From Pomphorhynchus laevis (Eukaryota; Acanthocephala; Palaeacanthocephala; Echinorhynchida; Pomphorhynchidae): a stretch of DNA of 64,000 nt. Position numbers and translations under genes: made by a program. How positions within the stretch are numbered: the stretch's first letter is position 1; each line of letters starts with the position of its first letter. A model generated the notes under the pieces. That model was not told the DNA's origin and made no database searches. It worked only from the letters and a program-made list of their open reading frames with translations. This document shows, in pieces, positions 26,101 through 32,010 of the stretch. The stretch is taken from assembly GCA_012934845.2 (NCBI GenBank), contig WNNJ02000768.1:37436-101435 (forward strand). The letters run 5' to 3'.

Positions 26101-29100
26101 AAAGACAACGTAAGAATGGAATATTATGATTCCTTTCGAAAGAAATATTGAAAAATGAAATGTTATTATCCAGTTTTGAATAGTTTTGATAATTTAAAGA
26201 TATTACAGGAACAAAGAAGCAAAAATTATACTTTATTTGATAAAAATTCTATATTTCGATAGCTCCTGCTATCATCATCAGGATTCCAAAAAATGTTTCA
26301 CAAACTTCGTGTTTTCAACATTTATACAAAAATACAAGCATTGATGTGCCCCGCATTTCTACTTTAAAGAAAAATAAAATACCGAGAAACAAAGCAATCA
26401 TACACTAAAATTTTACACTCATTTTAAAACAAATAAAAAGAAAAAAAAACAGAATCATAAAACAAAATAAAATTAAAATCATAACATAAGTAACACAAAA
26501 AATACGAATTATATAATAAAAATAATGTAAAAGTAGAGTAATGAATTATAATTTAATCTAAACCAAAACAAAATAATAATACAATTAGAAAAAAACAAAC
26601 GAATTGAAAAATAAAATAAAATAATGTAATATTGGAATAATTAATTATAATTTAATTTAAGGTTGTAATCGGATTTATTATTAAGCATTAAATTAGGTAA
26701 TTTTTTAATAAAGTACGCTTCTTGAATAATGCGAGATAACAAGTTACTTTCAAATGATAAAATATATGCATTTATACAAAATCAACAGAATGATTCAAAC
26801 TCACAAAATGCTGAGCAACAGCATATTATTACATAATATAATAAATATTAAGTTTTGAAAGTGTTAAATTATTTATACTATTAAGCTAAAGTATTTATAA
26901 AACTAAAAATTACTAAGTTGACAATTTATAATTTAACCTTTTCCTATTCATTCGATTAAAATTCTGTTTCGCTAGAATTAATAATTTAACAAAAAAATAA
27001 TTAATATTATTAATATTGCAATATTATTATTTAAAATTTAATAGATTCTTCTATTATATTTAAGAAACGTTTGGATATTTATACCACGTTGAATAAATAA
27101 CTTAATAACTCTAATACTTTACAAAATCAATTAAAAAATATATTATTATATTAATTTTATATGATTATAATACCATTATATAAAAATATTATAATGCTAT
27201 TATTAATTTACTCGGACTTGCAAGGTTTCTACTGTTAGGCATTACACACGATATTAAAACTATTTTAATATTGTTTTTGTATTGGTAAAAGTTTTTGTAT
27301 TTTTTCATATTATTAAAGTGGCAAATTAAAGTTTGCTCATAAATATGATAATATATTTTGATTTATATAACTATTGAATTTAATTCTGTAGCTAAATCAT
27401 AATATGATATTTGTTTGAAATTTTATCTCATGTTTTGCCATTAAATATCACAAATATAAGCATTTTAACATTTCGATAAAAATTTTATTAATTTATATTG
27501 TTTTAAAATTTTAATTTATAACACTATTGAATTTAATTCTGTAGCTAAATCATAATATGATATTTGTTTGGAATTTTTATCTCATTTTTTACCCTTAAAT
27601 ATAATAAATATAAGCATGTTTACATTTCGATAACAATTTAATTAATATAAAATGTTTTGAAATTTTAATTTATAACACTATTGAATTTAATTCTGTAGCT
27701 AAATCATAATATGATATTTGTTTGGAATTTTTATCTCATTTTTTACCCTTAAATATAATAAATATAAGCATGTTTACATTTCGATAACAATTTAATTAAT
27801 TTATAATGTTTTGAAATTTTAATTTATAACACTATTGAATTTAATTCTGTAGCTAAATCATAATATGATATTTGTTTGGAATTTTTATCTAATGTTTTGC
27901 CCTTAAATATCATAGATATAAGCATTTTTACATTTCGATAACAATTTAATTAATTTATAATGTTTTAATATTTTAATTTATATAACTATTTAATTGATAT
28001 TGATATTTGTTTGGAATTTTTAAACAGGATCATTTAAACACTAAATCATTTTTATATTTTGCTTGTGCTAACTAGCACCAGCAAAATATAAAAATATTTT
28101 TTCTAAAAATAAAAATTAACAAACATTAACTTATTTAATTCACAAAATTAACTTATTTTGACTAATTATTTGTAATTTTTCTTTTTTATAACTTCTAATA
28201 TTTGAATCAGCAGTGGCGTTTAAAATCGATCCGTATATTGTTATAATTGATCCGTATTAATTTCAACTCAAACTAGAATTTGGTAATAATTTATTTTTTA
28301 TATAAAAGGATTAGCTGTCACTATTATGAATATAAACATTGTGACAAACTTTTTTTTTATTATGAATCAATAAATTTAAGAATTTTTCATTTTGAATTAA
28401 AAAATTTTAAATTTTTTAAAAAATTGATTTTAAATAAATTTATTTTTAAATAAAATTTAAATAAATTGATTTTAAATAAATTTTTAAATACATCAATTCA
28501 ACACTCTAATATTTGGTTTACACAATATAATAACAAAGTATACTTTGAATATATGAATATATTTATAATATTATAATATTATTTACTAATTTTATTATTT
28601 ATTTTTGAAATCAATAGTATATAAATTATTATGTATCGGTTAATATAAATATTCTGCATATATTAATATTTAATAAAAATAAAAATTATCTTTATTATTT
28701 AATATATTATATATTATATTTTATTATTTATAGAATACTCCGAACATACCAATTAAAAACATCATCAATATATTATTTGCGTTACTTAAGTAGCTTATCA
28801 ATACAAATTGGATTGCAGATTTCAGTGGACACTTCAACAGTGTCCACTTTAATGTATTTGATCACAATAACCAATCTGCACGATTATCTCAAAGCTCCAA
28901 ATCGACCTTAAAGTAATTGTCGATGGATAAGCTTAAAATTATCAAACAAGTAATTGATAAACTTTATTATTAGTTGTAAACTGAGTAAATTATTATATTA
29001 TTTAATATTATATTATTAAAAATTATTATTTAAAACATTAGTTTATCTAAAAAATAATTCTTTATGATAATTTTAAAAATTAAAAAATTAATATTTTTTT

Positions 29101-30202
29101 ATTTCTAAACCTATAAAGTATAAAAAATAATAATTAAATGAAGAATTTAAATAATTTAAATTTAATTAAAAGAATTAAATTTTATAAAATAAATATTAAT
29201 TTCAATTAATATAAAATGCAAATTTTTGTAAATCAATGATTAATCATATTTTATCAAAATAATTATCACATAATAACGTGTTCATAAAATCATGAAATGG
29301 ATTATTTTATCGTGTGATGAAATATGAATATTAAATATTTAGTTTTCATTATTTTTGACTAAATAATTTTTGTTTACTTTTATATATCTACTAATATTTT
29401 AATGTTGGTCAAAATGTTGATATATAATCTACATTTATGATGTTGCTAATATTATCACTTGATATCATACTTTTTTAATGATGGCTTGATAGTAAAATAT
29501 TTAGACTTTGCTAGCAAAAATCCGTACACTCATGGAATAGATTCTTATTTTCCTAGACTTGTAGGCTTGGATTTGCCCTAATATTTTAAGGTGTTGTAAC
29601 ATAGCTTGTCTCCTTTAGCGTAAATTTTTAATCCTTTAATTGGTTCAATTGGTTTAATTCTTTATTTTAATTCTTCATTTGGCTCCTACGATTATCAACT
29701 GCTGATGCAGCAGTTGATAAATCCATGCAACGTTTTTTATGTCGATTGGTCATTCTCTAAACATTCAATTCATTGGCATTAATATCTTACAAAATTTGTA
29801 TTGTTTTTGCATAGATGTTTAAATTTTATTCTAGAAAGTGTTATTTATAATTATCATTAATCAAACCCATTTTAAATTTTATATCTTTAATGAACATCGA
29901 TTGCAAAATACATATAGATAAAATAATTTATAATAAAGTTTAGTGGAATTACAATTTTGATTTATAAAATATGAAATATCACATAGGTTATTTTAAATAA
30001 TTCTAACTTTTTCAATTCTAACGATCAACTATTGCAAGTAAAAGAATTCCTGCATTTTTGTAAGCTACTTATGCCCTAAAATTAATATTGACAGTTTAAA
30101 TAGTTTCATTATTTTAAAATTAACTTTACCTGACAGAAGCGTGACGGACAATTGACATTCAATAATTAAAATCAACGAAATAGCCATTGGTTTCCGAAAC
30201 AT
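2552..30202 (-). CDS. Spliced gene: secreted or membrane protein with three discoidin-fold domains
   Basis: Nine exons on the minus strand: 30202-30130, 25922-25720, 25667-25545, 17626-17488, 17411-17283, 15616-15447, 4722-4578, 3594-3340 and 2808-2552. All junctions are GT-AG and all phases agree, giving 1494 nt and 497 residues. Order: signal peptide (residues 1-24), F5/8 type C domain D1 (exons 2-4), F5/8 type C domain D2 (exons 5-7), fucolectin-like domain D3 (exons 8-9). D1 and D2 show the family pattern WCP, then W-I-Q-(I/A)-D-L-G, (R/K)-x-S-Y-S, H-W-Q, F-x-G-N and R-(F/Y)-I-(K/R). D2 keeps the paired terminal cysteines (ACRYPLG and IYGCP). D1 lacks both. D3 ends GRYLFI...LCDLRVY, as fucolectins do. 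Discoidin folds bind glycans, lipids or collagen at the cell surface; the ligand here is unknown. Intron 3 holds an MBOAT gene, and introns 3 and 6 hold many retroelements. An alternative last exon may add a membrane anchor. Confidence 0.85.
3340..3594 (-). CDS. Exon 8: first half of the fucolectin-like domain D3
   Basis: The acceptor is AATCAG|GATTAT and the donor AATAG|GTATAT (phase 1). It encodes VENVAFGKPKWTLT, a basic linker (RKKLISRKRRTSKK), then SCLIGLKDTNKQRWLIDLG and IIRRVSGAI. N-x-A-x-G-K-P and W-x-x-D-L-G match the fucolectin type of discoidin fold. The sugar-binding R-x-D of F-type lectins is not evident. Confidence 0.75.
3858..3887. repeat. Hairpin in a patch of CTCGCATT repeats
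   Basis: ATAAGTCGCTCG, loop CATTCA, CGAGCGACTTAT, arms 12. The patch 3785-3890 repeats pieces of the same words (cattcacgagcgactt, aactcgcatta) in both orientations, in intron 7. Confidence 0.8.
4578..4722 (-). CDS. Exon 7: end of discoidin domain D2
   Basis: The acceptor is AATTTAG|ATATTC and the donor ACAG|GTAATT (phase 1). It encodes IFEGNVDKF, LVTRYIRFHPIKWNN and GMRIGIYGCPHTG. The intron before F-x-G-N is at the same place and phase as in D1, as expected from an exon-wise domain duplication. Confidence 0.88.
5290..5400. repeat. Short tandem repeat of TTGAACATTTGTAATC type
   Basis: About six imperfect copies of a 15-17 base word around TTGAACATTT. It runs directly into the hairpin at 5395-5429. 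Confidence 0.7.
5395..5429. repeat. Perfect hairpin, arms 16, loop 3
   Basis: AACTATGAACTGCATT, loop GTA, AATGCAGTTCATAGTT. It has the longest loop-bearing perfect arms among the short hairpins here. Fragments of the same word (GCATTGTAAATGCA) recur just downstream. Confidence 0.9.
6150..6415 (+). mobile_element. 3' end fragment of a CR1/Jockey-like LINE
   Basis: One frame reads LNKLPSQIFFAPRVYFLEKI, like the W-N-x-L-P-x-x-(I/V)-V-x-A-P-S-x-x-x-F-(K/R)-x-x-L motif at the C-terminus of CR1/Jockey-type LINE ORF2. The stretch before it is in another frame (ENTFYYCRRNVE), so there is at least one frameshift. An A-rich AAAATAAA tail follows at about 6388-6404. Only the last 50 or so codons are present. 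Confidence 0.5.
6671..6753. repeat. Second copy of an 80-bp dispersed repeat
   Basis: It matches 6062-6145 closely (aataaatg-cttttttt-gacagccat ... gagcaataaaat, aattcaattagtacattatatt). The pair flanks the LINE 3' fragment. A third, weaker echo is at 6781-6830. Confidence 0.65.
7861..7887 (-). ncRNA. Hammerhead-like catalytic core (left arm of palindrome)
   Basis: Exact mirror of 7968-7994: CTGACGA at 7887-7881, GAAA at 7864-7861. The same caveats apply. Confidence 0.4.
7968..7994 (+). ncRNA. Hammerhead-like catalytic core (right arm of palindrome)
   Basis: CTGACGA (7968-7974), one A, stem GTCC/GGAC with loop CTATAAA, then GAAA (7991-7994). This is the CUGANGA - stem II - GAAA core of hammerhead ribozymes, which canonical Penelope-like elements are known to carry. 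There is one extra base before stem II, and I could not resolve stems I and III. The mirror copy is at 7861-7887 on the minus strand. Confidence 0.4.
8977..9033 (+). ncRNA. Possible pseudoknot in the Naiad 3' UTR (copy N1)
   Basis: GGCCCC (8977-8982) faces GGGCCC (9008-9013), and CTGCTATG (8984-8991) faces CATAGCAG (9026-9033). The order 1-2-1'-2' is a pseudoknot. In N2 and N6 the first stem is the perfect pair GGCCCC/GGGGCC. Confidence 0.5.
9398..9780 (+). mobile_element. Naiad copy N2: 3' end only
   Basis: Starts at the last RT codons (ttttatggatggataat) and runs through the 3' UTR to ACTCAGTTAGCTGATTT. It is followed without a break by a Ty3-like segment. Naiad tail and flank together repeat 36318-36855, so this piece came by segmental duplication rather than a fresh insertion. 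Confidence 0.8.
9490..9546 (+). ncRNA. Possible pseudoknot in the Naiad 3' UTR (copy N2)
   Basis: GGCCCC 9490-9495 with GGGGCC 9521-9526; CTGCTATG 9497-9504 with CATAGCAG 9539-9546. Both stems are perfect. Confidence 0.55.
9781..9932 (-). mobile_element. Fragment of a Ty3-like LTR retroelement (broken fossil)
   Basis: The minus strand reads LNEQKCKFGLTEEKLLGYLVT, the end of a Ty3-type reverse transcriptase. The sequence equals 36704-36855 by eye. It is part of a duplicated Naiad/Ty3 junction. Confidence 0.65.
9955..9983. repeat. Perfect hairpin at an element junction, arms 12, loop 5
   Basis: ATCACTAATCAT, loop TTAAT, ATGATTAGTGAT. It lies between the Ty3-like flank and Naiad copy N3. Direct repeats of attattaaatgatt surround it. 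Confidence 0.85.
10003..10395 (+). mobile_element. Naiad copy N3: short 3' form
   Basis: Starts at aaatgatttcttcaaaatcattt near the RT end and ends at ACTCAGTTAGCTTATTT. About 170 bases between the last RT block and the 3' UTR are missing. At the join is a palindrome (10043-10074) also found in N4. The paired 3' motif is degraded (a C-run replaces GGCCCC). Confidence 0.75.
10043..10074. repeat. Palindromic deletion scar in N3, arms 13, loop 6
   Basis: CATATTTTAAACT, loop AGGTTA, AGTTTAAAATATG. The left arm is ordinary Naiad sequence (compare 36217 onward in N6). The right arm is its inverted copy and stands where about 170 bases are lost. Confidence 0.85.
10396..11756. other. Intronic stretch without recognised gene
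   Basis: Inside intron 6. The part 10440-10620 is less AT-rich and may be an old element, but I recognise no protein. The minus-strand run around 11419-11640 (PAEHLGLSKNEL) resembles no family I know. A strong hairpin is at 11667-11699. Confidence 0.4.
11667..11699. repeat. Perfect hairpin, arms 14, loop 5
   Basis: GCGGTTACTGATAC, loop AGAAC, GTATCAGTAACCGC. Part of the word (actgata-gcagcggtt) follows again at once. Confidence 0.9.
11986..12042 (-). ncRNA. Possible pseudoknot in the Naiad 3' UTR (copy N4)
   Basis: On the minus strand GGCCCC 12042-12037 and CTGCTATG 12035-12028 are intact, and CATAGCAG at 11993-11986 pairs with the second. The partner of the first has decayed (AACGGCTG), so this copy has one good stem. 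Confidence 0.4.
12059..12090. repeat. Palindromic deletion scar in N4, same as in N3
   Basis: CATATTTTAAACT, loop TAACCT, AGTTTAAAATATG. It has the same breakpoint, arm and loop as 10043-10074 read from the other strand, so the rearrangement happened in a source element and was then copied. Confidence 0.85.
12304..12960 (-). pseudogene. Naiad N4 ORF part: reverse transcriptase core
   Basis: 218 open codons holding the catalytic blocks: NINTYDFSTLYTNLDL (first Asp), FRQVKGVPMGGNSSPIIADL and FRYIDDICIFN (Asp pair). Fingers motifs (IDKAS, YWNPKLHKNP region) lie upstream at 13000-13260 in other frames. RTs of this class are related to telomerase RT. It looks inactive through several frameshifts and stops between 12960 and 13269 and after 12304. 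Confidence 0.8.
13269..14429 (-). pseudogene. Naiad N4 ORF part: endonuclease, CxC linker and start of RT
   Basis: 386 open codons. Just upstream, in another frame, is CTCGLQYIGKT with the two cysteines and the YIG half of the nuclease motif; one base is lost between it and LKTRFRQH. The histidines follow (RQH, then FHKHM) with EKEDFWI, giving the C-C-H-H pattern of Penelope-like nucleases and the acidic residue. Next come a basic stretch (KRKPRSHGDKRNRKNR), a region of about 200 residues with TECNCKS (CxC), and the first RT residues (MYKELTKLK). The frame then shifts. Conserved function: target nicking for insertion. This copy cannot make a full protein. Confidence 0.8.
14472..14495. repeat. 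Perfect palindrome at the 5' break of N4
   Basis: ATAACATGTACA|TGTACATGTTAT, arms 12, no loop, followed by three copies of GTTATTTAATAAT. It stands just where Naiad homology stops. Confidence 0.8.
14630..14790. other. Penelope-end-like sequence upstream of N4
   Basis: A short TA run, a hairpin TTTCTCCG-A-CGGAGAAA, GTGTCGAAACGT, then an imperfect inverted repeat (AGGTCTGGGTC ... GACCCACCTAGACT) around GCAGCTGATGAG. The words resemble Penelope-like element termini, but a complete hammerhead does not form here. Confidence 0.3.
15166..15325. repeat. Dispersed repeat, copy 1
   Basis: It shares about 160 bases with 18063-18235 (gatgactcttagattc, accattttagatgagctaac, atcgcctga, gaatctactatataaattca). 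The minus strand has a short open run (MKVSSSKMVAMPVLNLRVIV) that I cannot assign. Confidence 0.7.
15447..15616 (-). CDS. Exon 6: middle of discoidin domain D2
   Basis: The acceptor is ATTTCAG|ATCAATC and the donor CAAG|GTAAAA (phase 0). It encodes DQSWIQADLGYPSPLSAIAT, then KVSYSNDSVHWQFFH. The next intron is 10.7 kb and holds most of the Naiad copies of the left half. Confidence 0.88.
15889..15965 (+). mobile_element. Naiad copy N8: 75-bp fragment
   Basis: agattagaattaggaaagattatatatttgat and following match the region just before the RT in N4 to N6 (IWKDYIFDKIKNKM). A small relic in intron 6. Confidence 0.55.
15966..17282. other. Intron 5 sequence, no gene seen
   Basis: AT-rich. Imperfect repeats of tgcaactatttgaata at 16340-16400 and of taccataaactt at 16400-16445, and a simple ATTATCA-rich run at 17060-17190. 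Confidence 0.4.
17283..17411 (-). CDS. Exon 5: first part of discoidin domain D2
   Basis: The acceptor is CCGTTAG|CATGC and the donor TTTG|GTATGA (phase 1 at both ends). It encodes ACRYPLGLPPFGKISS and SAGWCPRSQF. The opening C-R-x-P-L-G is typical of F5/8 type C domains. The intron to exon 4 is only 76 bases. Confidence 0.85.
17488..17626 (-). CDS. Exon 4: end of discoidin domain D1
   Basis: The acceptor is TTTTTAAG|GCTTTC and the donor CAAG|GTAAAA (phase 1). It encodes AFVGNFND, YFDVPLLTRFIKIH and SLRFEIIGSQ. Discoidin domains usually end in G-C; here that cysteine is replaced (G-S), matching the cysteine lost at the start of D1. Confidence 0.88.
18063..18235. repeat. Dispersed repeat, copy 2
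   Basis: Partner of 15166-15325. It has an extra small duplication (gaatcgattcaatcgattcat) not found in copy 1. Confidence 0.7.
18360..18530. other. GC-richer stub beyond the L1 end, unassigned
   Basis: The sequence after the L1 break (ctgcaatatataatttgcagtta) forms an imperfect inverted repeat, then about 110 bases of less AT-rich unknown sequence. I recognise no domain on either strand. Confidence 0.3.
18531..20632 (-). mobile_element. APE-type LINE, copy L1 (truncated at both ends)
   Basis: On the minus strand: ORF1 C-terminal half with zinc knuckles (20620-19989), endonuclease (19845-19246; WNSGGASALRLLSG, VLQETRS, LGDFNDRTGCW), then RT pieces to GVHQGSQLSPILYL and the start of the Y-A-D-D box at 18531. 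It is about 10-15% different from L5 by eye, with several frameshifts. The 5' end is a hairpin (20633-20664), the 3' end an imperfect inverted repeat. It sits in intron 3 of the discoidin gene, in the same orientation as that gene. Confidence 0.85.
18835..18868. repeat. Templated hairpin inside L1, arms 13, loop 8
   Basis: GGGAGAATAGTCA, loop GGAGAATC, TGACTATTCTCCC. L5 shows that the right arm is the original LINE sequence. The left arm is its inverted copy and replaces other LINE bases. Confidence 0.85.
20633..20664. repeat. Hairpin at the 5' break of L1, arms 13, loop 6
   Basis: TATTTAACCCTTT, loop CTGGCA, AAAGGGTTAAATA. It begins where similarity to L5 (at 56565) ends. Confidence 0.85.
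20770..22200 (+). mobile_element. Naiad copy N5 (rearranged)
   Basis: Linker and pre-RT region 20770-21010, then a displaced 130-base block (21060-21195) that copies part of the RT, then RT from 21205 to 22095 with YDFSTHYTILD, SSPIIADLFL and YIDDICVFN, then a jump to the last 105 bases of the 3' end. The central part of the 3' UTR with the paired motif is missing. Several frame breaks. Confidence 0.8.
22355..22383 (-). ncRNA. Hammerhead-like core in the inverted-repeat element
   Basis: CTGAAGA (22383-22377), one T, GATG...CATC stem with a 9-base loop, GAAA (22358-22355). As in the other two cores there is one extra base between CUGANGA and stem II. Confidence 0.35.
22406..22437. repeat. Perfect hairpin, arms 14, loop 4
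   Basis: TTATAAATTTTCTT, loop GTTG, AAGAAAATTTATAA. Confidence 0.85.
22824..22854. repeat. Perfect hairpin, arms 12, loop 7
   Basis: AGTAAAAGTGGG, loop AAGATCA, CCCACTTTTACT, then direct repeats of CCACTTTTACTA to 22889. It lies about 80 bases downstream of the MBOAT stop. Confidence 0.85.
22932..24089 (-). CDS. MBOAT acyltransferase, sterol O-acyltransferase/DGAT1-like
   Basis: 385 residues in a single exon, ATG at 24089-24087. It is a multi-pass membrane protein with about eight hydrophobic segments. Family marks: F-E-D-W-W-N (269-274; the FYxDWWN box of SOAT), F-W-R-T-W-N-x-x-V-H-E-F (281-292) and F-S-G-V-L-H-E-L-A-L with His324 as the expected catalytic histidine. Enzymes of this group esterify sterols or diacylglycerol with acyl-CoA in the endoplasmic reticulum. 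The chain is short for the family (usually about 490-550), missing much of the usual N-terminus. The gene lies wholly in intron 3 of the discoidin gene on the same strand. Absence of introns suggests an old retrocopy, but no poly(A) tract or target duplication is visible. The intact frame argues that it is used. SOAT versus DGAT cannot be settled by eye. Confidence 0.8.
   Translation of the reverse strand: MKAYYSVVLPGNLKYIACTLSVSYYISCCLTNKEIPSFKSFWLYGINKLFGFVNLDLILYALFLFLCECSLIIIDLNQTAAERWNVHWLSLIPQSCVLILSMIANALLYFKHDYIQFLPLLLMILVNIVICIKMIFLITYQMNYKNNRLIKMNLAQIVRNLMTNWIVLKDYCKEYPAISRKFDFLFICRCIIEILTITSFISSFSKFFLHPLVAAVRFSSFPYIVYLITVILKFSGLVWVLFLALFYLVYQSICGMSVSLTKCPKARPFEDWWNCSTLSEFWRTWNLSVHEFMIKIYIGLMQSSLKLSSIQSLTCTFIFSGVLHELALILLFKWDSKHAFTFSFFIQGLFDHLFVWLTKRSQVVNKFLISFALIGGMSYLFLLYS
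24090..25544. other. Upstream flank of the MBOAT gene inside intron 3
   Basis: AT-rich, with no coding signal seen. Any promoter of the MBOAT gene should lie here, but I found no element I would name. Confidence 0.4.
25545..25667 (-). CDS. Exon 3: middle of discoidin domain D1
   Basis: The acceptor is CTCCAG|GTCAAT and the donor CGC|GTAATT (phase 0, 41 codons). It encodes VNGILTQGRTGSGEYVTLF, then RLSYSMDALHWQYV, the conserved central strands (T-Q-G-R and the S-x-D-x-x-x-W region). Confidence 0.88.
25720..25922 (-). CDS. Exon 2: first half of discoidin domain D1
   Basis: The acceptor is TTTTTAG|CTGG and the donor AAAA|GTACAA (phase 0). It encodes LLGMSKMDHGLP, ISASS, WCPQEP and EWIQIDLGSLSK, the N-terminal half of an F5/8 type C domain. 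The cysteine that usually opens the domain is absent. Confidence 0.88.
26083..26113. repeat. Perfect hairpin, arms 13, loop 5
   Basis: TTACGTTGTCTTT, loop TATAA, AAAGACAACGTAA. In intron 1. Confidence 0.85.
26254..26281 (-). ncRNA. Hammerhead-like core in the Penelope 3' region
   Basis: CTGATGA (26281-26275), one T, stem GATAGC/GCTATC with loop AGGA, GAAA (26257-26254). It lies after the endonuclease end, where canonical Penelope-like elements keep hammerhead motifs. Stems I and III are not resolved. Confidence 0.45.
26641..26824 (-). pseudogene. C-terminal endonuclease remnant of the canonical Penelope-like element
   Basis: AVAQHFVSLNHSVDF, a stop, then in another frame SNLLSRIIQEAYFIKKLPNL and NNKSDYN to TAA at 26643-26641. 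H-F-x-x-x-N-H-x-(V/I)-D-F and R-x-I-x-E-A-x-F-I are the end of the Penelope GIY-YIG domain. One frameshift and one stop in 60 codons. Confidence 0.65.
27363..28020. repeat. Tandem repeat, about 154-bp unit, four copies and a part
   Basis: Units start near 27370, 27524, 27677 and 27830, with a partial fifth near 27984. Each has ACTATTGAATTTAATTCTG, AATATGATATTTGTTTGGAA, ATATAAGCAT and ACATTTCGATAA. Copies 2 and 3 are almost the same; the outer ones differ more. In intron 1. Confidence 0.85.
28049..28094. repeat. Long near-perfect hairpin, arms about 21, loop 4
   Basis: TTTTTATATTTTGCTTGTGCT, loop AACT, AGCACCAGCAAAATATAAAAA, with one mismatch. Confidence 0.85.
28824..28848. repeat. Perfect hairpin, arms 10, loop 5
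   Basis: AGTGGACACT, loop TCAAC, AGTGTCCACT. Confidence 0.75.
29692..29720. repeat. Perfect hairpin, arms 13, loop 3
   Basis: TTATCAACTGCTG, loop ATG, CAGCAGTTGATAA. Confidence 0.85.
30130..30202 (-). CDS. Exon 1 of the discoidin gene: signal peptide
   Basis: The ATG is at 30202-30200. The 24 residues start MFRKP, followed by a hydrophobic core AISLILII and a polar end, as in a signal peptide. The donor is CAG|GTAAAG in phase 1. The last G joins CT of exon 2 to make an Ala codon, and the frame then runs straight into the first discoidin domain (AGLLGM). I saw no upstream promoter element that I trust. Confidence 0.8.
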
Positions 30203-32010
30203 CCTTTGAAAATGCTGTTTAGCCTTTGATTTCAAAATAAATTATTGCAAATTAAAATTCCTATTCATTTATTGATGTATAGTTTGTAATTTTCGAAATT
30301 CGGTTTTTCCTTCGGAATATTTATCAAAAAGATTGGCTAACACCGGAGAGTTCTTCAATAGCAAATTTACGCTTAAGCAAGTGACTTAATTTACGTATAA
30401 AGGTGAGACTTTGTTTTACTACCACCGTCTTCGTAAATATGGCAGCGAAAGCAATAATTAACAAAGAATTGAAAATAGGCGCTCATTAATGTAAATTTCT
30501 ATTGTATAACACTTCGTTTTTAGTAGTGCATAATGGATTTTATCAGTTTAAATGGGGAATTCGTTTACACGCTCTAGTAGACAGTTAAGGAAAGGTGTAA
30601 ATAGTTGTTCTTTCATAAAATCACAATTATACATGCATGTATGATCCTATTTCAATGTAATTATTTTTAGTTGTACTTTAGCCGTTAGGTAAACCATAAT
30701 ATATCAATAGCTGCTATACAACGTAACTGTATTGAAAAAAAATATTGTTACCTGAAAAATATTGTATTTTCACAACTTTAATGAAAATATACACGACAAG
30801 TAACGACCTCAAATATAAAAGAGGTTTCATCAACTTATAGAGCACAAGTACTCATGTAACGCCTTTTACAAAAGTATAAAAATAAATTTGCCACTATGCT
30901 TGAAAGAAAGACAATTAAAAAGACAGGCGAACAATATTTCATTTTGAACAAAAAATGTGAATGCATATGTAAAAACAGTTTTCCCCTTTTGTTATTTGCA
31001 TGTTGCAAAGAAATTTAATTATTAAATTTATTAAATTAATTTGATTAATGTATTAATTAATTTATTTATCAATTTGATTTCATTTGTATCAAATTCATCC
31101 ATAAAAAATTTTATTATTTTTGTATAATTTATTAATTATTTATATAAATTATTTACAATTTGTTTCTTCTTGTAAAAACTAACCTACTAAAATTTATAAT
31201 CAAATTTTTAAAGTCGTTGCAAAAAGGAGTGGAGCGAAATGAGAAATAAAGCATAGAATAAATTTAAACAAATATATTCATTTTATGTTTTCGAGAAGAA
31301 AATTTATTTTTGGTTTTATTTTTTGTTTTGGAATTTATACAAGCCTAAATTTAAGGATATGATAAGATAAAACTAACGTATAGTCCATGAACAACAATCG
31401 ATCATAATTACAAGATGATTTTCAACCTATAAATGATAAAGTTTTAAACCAATACTACCTGCTTATTCAATGATACTCTATATATTTAATTATTTAGATT
31501 ACATAATACAAATGGATTTTTAATAATTTTATAATATTCTTAATATAATTTATAAATGTATAATAATTTTATAAATTTATATATTTAAATTTTAAAAATA
31601 AAATTATATTTTTTATTTATATTTTCAATTTTCAATTTTATATTTGTATAGCAATTTTATAAATCAATAACATTTGATTTTTTTATTTTTGTTTGGATTT
31701 AAATGATATTTCCACAAAATATTATTATTCATTATTATTCATAAGTAAAGTCATTCAGCATTTTGAAAATGAGAAAATACTATAGTACCAAATATTCGTG
31801 GCGTTATAAACCATACTATTTTACGTTTTTTGAAAAACAAACAAGCAATTGCAATCGAGACAGGCAATCAGATTGTATACTAATCTATTAACATTCATAT
31901 AATTTATGCAAAATATATTAAATATATTTTTATTTAATTTCATATTTTATTTTTGCCTAACATGAGCTAAAATTTTAAGTCTAATACTAAAAAAGTAGTA
32001 TTTTTTCTTA
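30203..32010. other. Upstream region of the discoidin gene, no other gene seen
   Basis: It should hold the promoter and 5' UTR of the minus-strand discoidin gene. No clear TATA or initiator can be singled out in such AT-rich DNA. Confidence 0.4.

Larger units (their letters stand above)
26250..26835 (-). mobile_element. 3' end of a canonical Penelope-like element
   Basis: The minus strand holds the C-terminal end of a GIY-YIG endonuclease, then an A/T-rich 3' UTR and a hammerhead-like core at 26281-26254. It is a different lineage from the Naiads, because here the endonuclease closes the ORF. 5'-truncated. Confidence 0.65.
28021..30129. other. Rest of intron 1, no gene seen
   Basis: AT-rich, with three hairpins (28049-28094, 28824-28848, 29692-29720) and no recognised element. 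Confidence 0.45.
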
